DNA of 8,963 bases from Gemmatimonadales bacterium (lineage in GTDB: Bacteria > Gemmatimonadota > Gemmatimonadetes > Gemmatimonadales > GWC2-71-9). The notes under the pieces are model-generated. The model made no database searches and was not told where the DNA came from. It saw only the letters and a list, made by a program, of their open reading frames with translations. The stretch spans positions 1 through 8,963 of the forward strand of contig JACCSZ010000305.1 of NCBI GenBank assembly GCA_013812695.1. Reading direction: 5' to 3'. Positions 4,915-8,963 of the stretch are shown one piece after another. Positions within the stretch are counted from its first letter, which is position 1. Each line of letters begins with the position of its first letter. The position numbers and the translations under genes were made by a program.

Positions 4915-6780
4915 ATGGCCAGACGGGAAGCGGCAGCGGCGGCACCGGGGTCCGAGTGGATCGATCGGGCCTGGAAATGGGGGGCGGGCTCGCTGTCGGC
5001 GGGTGCCGCCCTTGTCTCGATCCTCTCCTCGGCACGCGCGTTCACCGGTGCCGAGCCGGTGCGCTGGATCGGCGTCGCGCCCGCGGCGGATACCGCCTTC
5101 GCCATCGGCGACACCATTCAGCTCGCCACCACGATCACCGACGGCCACGGCGGCGTGCTCCCCGGCGTGCGCATCGGCTGGACCAGCACCGATACGGCCG
5201 TGGCCGCCGTCGACAGCGCCGGCACGGTCTTGGCGCGCGCCATCGGGGCCACGACGGTCGTGGCCGCCGCCGGAGGCCGGATCGCGCAATCCCGCATCCT
5301 GGTGCGGCAGCGGCCTGCCGCCATTCGCCTCCACGGCGATTCGCTGATCCGACTGGCCGAAGGAGGGACGGTGCGGGTCGTGGCGCGCGTGGTGGACGCC
5401 CGGCAGCATCCGATCCCGGGCCAGGGTCTGATTTGGCGCTCCGCCGATCCGTCGGTGGCCGCGGTTGACAGCCTCGCCCGGCTCACGGCTGTGACCGCGG
5501 GCCGCACGCTGGTCGTGGCCACCGGAGGCGATCTCACGGCCGAGCTCCCGGTCGAGGTCTTCCCGGTGCCGGCCTCCATAACGCTCCTCGCCGGCGATGG
5601 CCAGCATGCGCCCGCCGGACACCGGCTGCCCGCGCCGTTCCGGGCCCAGATCGTCTCGCGTGGCGGGCGTCCGCTGGCCGGCATCGCCGTTCGAGCCGAC
5701 GCCGCCGATGCCGCCGGAGGCGGTGCGCAGGTGATCGACACCGCCGACGCCGATGGCATCGTGCAGGTGGCCTGGACGCTGGGCGCTCGGCCCGGCCGGC
5801 AGCGGATCGCGCTGGGCGTCGAGGGCGATGCGTCCGTCGCCACGTTCGTGGTCGCCGAGGCTGACCCGATCGCCGGCAACACGAACATGAGCGCCGTTGG
5901 CGCGGCACCCTCCGGCCGCGCGGGCGCCACGTTGCAGGCTCCGCTCGCCGTGCGGGTAACCGACTCGACCGGTGCTCCACTCCCCGACCTGAGGGTGACG
6001 TGGGAGGCGGACGCGGACGGCAGCATCGTCGCCGAAGCGCCCCGCACCGATTCCCTCGGCGAGACGCGCGCCCGCTGGACGCTCGGCCCCCGCGCCGGCG
6101 TGCAGCGCGCGTTCGTGCAGATCGGAAGCCCGGGCGCCGTTCCACGGTTCGTCGTCACGGCCACGGCCGTTCCCGGGCCGGCGGCGGCGCTCGCGCTCGT
6201 GCGCGGTGCACCGACGCGCGGCCAGGTGGGCCGCGCGCTCCGCGTGATGTTTCTGGTCACCGATCGCGCGGGGAACCCGATACCGAGCGTTGCCGTATCG
6301 CTCCGGCCTTCCGCCGGCGCGGTGGACTCGAGGACGGCGGTCGCGGATTCGGCGGGGCAGGTGACCGTGACCTGGACGCTCGGGCCGGCGTCGGGAGCGC
6401 AGCGGCTCACCGCTTCGGCTCCGGGCATCGGGCGGACGCCGGAACTCGTGGTCCAGGCCCTTCCGAGGTCCCCGACGCGCCTGGCGCTGGACGGCGTGCC
6501 CGCCTCGGCACCGGCCGGCCGGGCCCTCGCGAAGCCCGTGGTGGCGACGGTGACGGACACCTTCCGGAACCCGGTGCCGAACGCGCTGGTCGTGTTCAGC
6601 ACTCGGTCGGGAAAGGTGTCGCCAGCGCGCGTGCGCACCGATGCGTCGGGGCGGGCGGTGGCGCATTGGACCCTCGGGGCCGCGAGGGGTGACCAACTGC
6701 TCGAAGCAACGGTGACGCAAACCGGAGAGCGTGTGACGGCAAAAACCCGCGCGACGGGAAAGGGAAATTCGTCACCCTGA
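4915..6780 (+). CDS. Membrane-anchored Ig-like repeat protein (two Big_2-like and four Big_1-like domains)
   Basis: The protein has 621 residues from ATG 4915. A GTG at 4867 would overlap the previous gene, and neither start has a strong ribosome binding site. Residues about 22-43 form one hydrophobic segment, a signal anchor without an obvious cleavage site. Residues about 51-133 and 134-222 look like Big_2 domains (GDTIQLATTITD, IGWTSTDTAVAAVDSAGTV; LIWRSADPSVAAVDS). Four bacterial Ig-like (Big_1/invasin-type) units follow, each with a DxxG..xxxWTLGxxxGxQ closing motif. The WTLG tryptophans are at 287, 388, 487 and 585, about 100 residues apart. Such repeats usually extend a protein from the surface and serve in adhesion or as spacers; no tip domain is visible. 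It is probably co-transcribed with the pilin-head-like gene. The last codons (SSP and stop) lie inside a dispersed inverted repeat, so the original C-terminus may have been replaced. Confidence 0.85.
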   Translation: MARREAAAAAPGSEWIDRAWKWGAGSLSAGAALVSILSSARAFTGAEPVRWIGVAPAADTAFAIGDTIQLATTITDGHGGVLPGVRIGWTSTDTAVAAVDSAGTVLARAIGATTVVAAAGGRIAQSRILVRQRPAAIRLHGDSLIRLAEGGTVRVVARVVDARQHPIPGQGLIWRSADPSVAAVDSLARLTAVTAGRTLVVATGGDLTAELPVEVFPVPASITLLAGDGQHAPAGHRLPAPFRAQIVSRGGRPLAGIAVRADAADAAGGGAQVIDTADADGIVQVAWTLGARPGRQRIALGVEGDASVATFVVAEADPIAGNTNMSAVGAAPSGRAGATLQAPLAVRVTDSTGAPLPDLRVTWEADADGSIVAEAPRTDSLGETRARWTLGPRAGVQRAFVQIGSPGAVPRFVVTATAVPGPAAALALVRGAPTRGQVGRALRVMFLVTDRAGNPIPSVAVSLRPSAGAVDSRTAVADSAGQVTVTWTLGPASGAQRLTASAPGIGRTPELVVQALPRSPTRLALDGVPASAPAGRALAKPVVATVTDTFRNPVPNALVVFSTRSGKVSPARVRTDASGRAVAHWTLGAARGDQLLEATVTQTGERVTAKTRATGKGNSSP

Positions 6781-6839
6781 GCGCAGCGAAGGGGCCATAA
6801 CTTGGATCATGGCCCCTTCGCTGCGCTCAGGGTGACGAA
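6768..6839. repeat. Perfect 31-bp inverted repeat (dispersed palindromic element), likely bidirectional terminator
   Basis: TTCGTCACCCTGAGCGCAGC, continuing to 6798, is exactly reverse-complementary to 6809-6839, with a 10-base loop (6799-6808). The pairing breaks just outside both ends. It lies between the plus-strand Ig-repeat gene and the minus-strand yjbQ gene, which converge here. There are no T-runs, but a 31-bp stem should hinder transcription from both sides. A diverged half copy is at 500-526, which supports a mobile or dispersed origin. The left arm supplies the stop codon of the Ig-repeat gene (6778-6780). Confidence 0.9.
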
Positions 6840-6866
6840 CGGTCTCGCGCACCGACACTCCGACGT

Positions 6867-7286
6867 TCAAGCCTCCCCCAGTACCTTGATGATCACGCGC
6901 TTGCGACGCTGTCCGTCCCACTCCCCGTAGAACACCCGCTGCCACGGCCCGAGGTCGAGCCGTCCGGCGGTGATCGGCACGATCACCTCGTGGCCGAGGG
7001 TCAGGCTCCGGAGATGCGCGGCGGCGTTGTCCTCCCCGGTCTCGTTGTGACGGTACCGCGCCGGCTCCCAGGGCGCGATGGTCGTCTCGAGCCAGTGCAG
7101 GATGTCGTGCCAGAGCCCGGACTCGTGGTCGTTGACGAACACCGACGCGCTGATATGCATCGCGGAGACCAGCACGTAGCCTTCGCGCACGCCGCTCGTC
7201 GTCACCTGCGCCGCGACCTCGTCGGTGATATCGATGATCTCCTGGCGCTTCCTGGTCGTAAACCAGAGGTAGTGAGTGTGATGCAT
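6867..7286 (-). CDS. yjbQ: YjbQ family protein (UPF0047)
   Basis: The protein has 139 residues from the ATG at 7286-7284, the normal family length. The family signature is complete: SAMHISASVFVNDHESG at 41-57, HNETGEDNAAAHLRSLTLG at 80-98, VIVPITAGRLDLGPWQRVFY at 101-120, and the closing strand KRVIIKVLG at 129-137. The conserved histidines, asparagine and acidic residues of this trimeric fold are in place (H44, H54, H60, H80, N81, E82, D86, N87, H91). Some members show weak thiamine-phosphate-synthase activity, but the physiological role is unsettled. The start overlaps the stop of the broken ltrA frame as TGATG, and there is no strong Shine-Dalgarno sequence, so translation was probably coupled to ltrA. 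Decay of ltrA may therefore reduce its expression unless the downstream ltrA fragment is still translated. Confidence 0.93.
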   Translation of the reverse strand: MHHTHYLWFTTRKRQEIIDITDEVAAQVTTSGVREGYVLVSAMHISASVFVNDHESGLWHDILHWLETTIAPWEPARYRHNETGEDNAAAHLRSLTLGHEVIVPITAGRLDLGPWQRVFYGEWDGQRRKRVIIKVLGEA

Positions 7287-8052
7287 CAGCCGGGCACGTC
7301 CGCGGGTCTCGGGAAGCGGATGGAGAGTTGCGACCTGCTCCGCGCGCTCGACAGCAGGACCAGGAGACCGGCCGTCACCTGCATCGGGTAGGGCCCGAAC
7401 GCGCTGGCGAGGATCAGCGCGGCGGTCACCGGCATGACCGCGTTGATGGCACCGTCGCGCTGGCGGCGCACGATCAACAGCCACACCATCAGGATGTAGA
7501 CTCCCGCAGGAACGGTATATGTGAGTGCGATCCTGACCGCCCCCAGGGTGACTTCGTGCGTAGCTGACTGCAGTGCCACCTCGAAGCCCGCGGCGATCGC
7601 TGCCGCCGCCGCGAACAACAGAAAGTGGCCGTAGCCCCAGATAATACCGGCCCGCAGGCTGGTGATCAGTTCCCGTTGAGGGACCGCGAAATAGATCCAC
7701 CACATGCAGGCGACGATCACCAGCGCCGTGACGGCGATCAATACGAGTGACGGCAGATGCTCCGTCGAGCGCGCGGCATGGATCACGGCGTTGGTGGAGG
7801 CCAGCATGGACTCACCCAGCACGATGATGGTGAACAGCGCCGATGGCATACCGCAGGGTGGTCGGGCGGCTCTCGGCATGCTGGATCGCCGCCCGCAGCC
7901 ATTGGCTGACCATGGCTAGACGCATGATGACGTATCCGATGACTTGCCTGGGCGATGGCGACCACGTAGGCCAGGTCGAAGAGCAGCTCCAGCGGCGTGG
8001 ACGCTCGGTGTGGCTGACCCGGGTCGCGCGGGCGCATCGACTCCAGCCTCAT
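7286..8052 (-). pseudogene. ltrA-like (low temperature requirement A) membrane protein gene, broken by two internal deletions
   Basis: Three consecutive pieces of one LtrA-family protein lie in three different frames. Piece one (8052 to about 7938) encodes MRPRDPGQPHRA and TPLELLFDLAYVVAIAQ, the family N-terminus and first helix. Piece two (about 7937 to 7839) encodes GYVIMRLAMVSQWLRAA and RPTTLRYAIG, a mid-protein segment. Piece three (about 7840 to the TGA at 7288-7286) encodes ALFTIIVLGESMLAS, WWIYFAVPQRELITSLR and WGYGHFLLFAAAA, the C-terminal helices. Between pieces one and two about 60 residues (helices 2-3) are missing, and between two and three about 50 residues (up to HHIAERYG in intact relatives) are missing. 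These sizes come from my memory of the family. Intact LtrA proteins have roughly 370-400 residues. A start at ATG 7879 or 7849 could give a C-terminal fragment with about five or six helices. Confidence 0.85.
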
Positions 8053-8088
8053 CTATCCCCCGAGCACCTTGAGGAGCACCCGCCTCGC
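8053..8088 (-). pseudogene. Remnant of the 3' end of a second yjbQ gene
   Basis: Directly after the dapD stop, in the same frame, 11 codons read ARRVLLKVLGG and end in TAG. The intact YjbQ in this window ends KRVIIKVLGEA. Over the nine aligned positions six are identical and three conservative, and the DNA of the two tails agrees at about 23 of 28 bases. Short as it is, this is best explained as the tail of a yjbQ paralogue whose body was deleted up to the dapD stop. Chance is the alternative. Confidence 0.5.
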
Positions 8089-8963
8089 TCAGCGCAACAA
8101 GTCCTCCAGCCGAACCGCCATCTCTGTCCTCTCGTCGCGATACTTCACGATGATCGGGGCATACAGCGAGATCCCCGCGGCCTGGCCGGGGCCGCTTCGG
8201 ACCGGGCGGGTGCCGGGCACCACGACCGCGCCGGCGGGAATCTCGAGCGGCCGCTCGCCGTCGCGGCGATAGACCCGGTCGTGCACCAGGTCGAACACGG
8301 CGGTGCCCGCGGTGAGCAGCGTCCCCGGCGCCAGCACCGCGCGCTCGCGCACGATCGTGCCCTCGTAGACGCCGCAGTTGCCGCCGACCAGCACCTCGTC
8401 CTCGATGATGACTGGGAGCGCACCCGCGGGCTCCAGCACGCCCCCGATCTGCGCCGCGGCCGAGAGGTGCACGCGGCGCCCGATCTGGGCGCACGAGCCC
8501 ACCAGCGCGTGCGAGTCGATCATCGTGCCCTCGCCGACGTACGCGCCCACATTGACGTACATCGGCGGCATGCAGATGACGCCCGGCGCCACGTAGCAGC
8601 CGTCGCGGATCGCCGAGCCGCCCGGCACGATCCGGATGCCATCGTCCTGGGCAATCCGGCGGACCGGATAGGTGTCCTTGTCGTAGAATGGAAACGGTCC
8701 GCCGGTGGCCGTCGGCTGCACGCGGCCCAGCCGGAAGCCCAGGAGAATGCCGGCTTTGACCCAGGCGTTCGCGTGCCACTGCCCGTCGGCCCCGCGCTCG
8801 GCGGCGCGCACGCTGCCGGCGTTGAGCGCGGCCTTCAGCTCGAGGAACACCACCCGTGCGGCCGATTCGTCCTCGGGCGCCACGGCGCCGGCGTAGCGCG
8901 CGAGGCTGGCGCGAAGTGCGGACGTGGTGGGGTCGCCCGCCGCGCCCGCGGCCCTCTCATCAC
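8089..8963 (-). CDS. dapD: 2,3,4,5-tetrahydropyridine-2,6-dicarboxylate N-succinyltransferase (DapD), 5' end outside window
   Basis: The frame is open from the right edge of the window to the TGA at 8091-8089. A GTG at 8883 is possible, but coding-like sequence (SALRASLARYAG) continues upstream and matches the usual N-terminal helices, so the true start probably lies past 8963. Numbering from 8883, NAWVK is at 39-43 and GILLGFRLG at 45-53. The left-handed beta-helix of hexapeptide repeats runs from about 90 to 230, with YVAPGVICMPPMYVNVGAYV at 97-116, EGTMIDSHALVGSCAQIG at 118-135 and IGGVLEP at 146-152. The C-terminus is ISLYAPIIVKYRD and LEDLLR. DapD transfers succinyl from succinyl-CoA to tetrahydrodipicolinate in the succinylase branch of the diaminopimelate/lysine pathway, in the cytoplasm, as a trimer. 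It looks intact. Downstream is only the yjbQ remnant and broken ltrA. Confidence 0.93.
   Translation of the reverse strand, partial: DERAAGAAGDPTTSALRASLARYAGAVAPEDESAARVVFLELKAALNAGSVRAAERGADGQWHANAWVKAGILLGFRLGRVQPTATGGPFPFYDKDTYPVRRIAQDDGIRIVPGGSAIRDGCYVAPGVICMPPMYVNVGAYVGEGTMIDSHALVGSCAQIGRRVHLSAAAQIGGVLEPAGALPVIIEDEVLVGGNCGVYEGTIVRERAVLAPGTLLTAGTAVFDLVHDRVYRRDGERPLEIPAGAVVVPGTRPVRSGPGQAAGISLYAPIIVKYRDERTEMAVRLEDLLR

Noticed and set aside
5118..6638. A 506-codon minus-strand frame inside the Ig-repeat gene
   Set aside because: It is a shadow of the plus-strand repeats, with S, A, T and R bias and no signal or domain.
4612..6720. A 702-codon open frame on the minus strand
   Set aside because: It is antisense to the Ig-repeat gene, rich in R, G, H and P as expected of shadow frames in GC-rich DNA, and has no recognisable domain.
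7286..8052. Broken ltrA explained by simple single-base sequencing errors
   Set aside because: Restoring frame would not restore the conserved interior segments that are missing between the pieces.
8053..8091. Stop-codon readthrough of dapD into ARRVLLKVLGG
   Set aside because: DapD already ends at its usual C-terminus, and the extension matches the YjbQ tail instead, so a gene remnant explains it better.

Overview
This is a GC-rich window of about 9 kb, most likely from a Gemmatimonadota bacterium. That assignment is inferred from three things: an ADOP-type (FtsX-like) permease remnant at the left edge, a secreted Ig-like repeat protein with recurring 'WTLG' motifs, and a palindromic dispersed repeat of the GTCA(C/T)CCTGAGCGCAGCGAAGG kind. 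None of these is exclusive to the phylum, so the assignment is moderate.

Layout, left to right. At 1-281 is the remnant of an ABC-type permease whose first membrane segment is joined directly to its last. A gene-poor stretch (282-705) with one arm of the dispersed repeat leads to a secreted, cysteine-rich protein with a TIM-barrel-like look (706-1731). A weak short lipoprotein-like ORF (1786-1977) overlaps a DUF1330 gene (1959-2267), which is followed by a YdeI/OmpD-associated family gene (2348-2929). Convergent to these is a minus-strand pair: a small dimeric alpha-beta-barrel-like protein (3867-4130) and a short-chain dehydrogenase (2941-3807). Across a 348-base divergent gap lies a plus-strand pair: a Sec-exported protein resembling a type IV pilin head (4479-4904) and, 10 bases later, a membrane-anchored protein with two Big_2-like and four Big_1-like domains (4915-6780). 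The second gene takes its stop codon from a perfect 31-bp inverted repeat (6768-6839), which probably also separates the convergent transcription units.

The right end is read on the minus strand from dapD (lysine/diaminopimelate biosynthesis, running off the window at 8963). Next come a 12-codon remnant of a second yjbQ tail (8053-8088), an ltrA gene broken into three frames by two internal deletions (7286-8052), and an intact yjbQ (6867-7286) that starts in a TGATG overlap with the ltrA stop.

The most unusual theme is repeated loss of gene interiors: the permease, ltrA (twice) and one yjbQ copy all keep family-typical ends while the middle or front is gone. This is either a locus decaying by intragenic deletion or an assembly artefact, and read mapping would decide. 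The best candidate for an undescribed functional unit is the exported pilin-head-like protein paired with the Ig-repeat protein. I see no CRISPR array, tRNA, rRNA or transposase.
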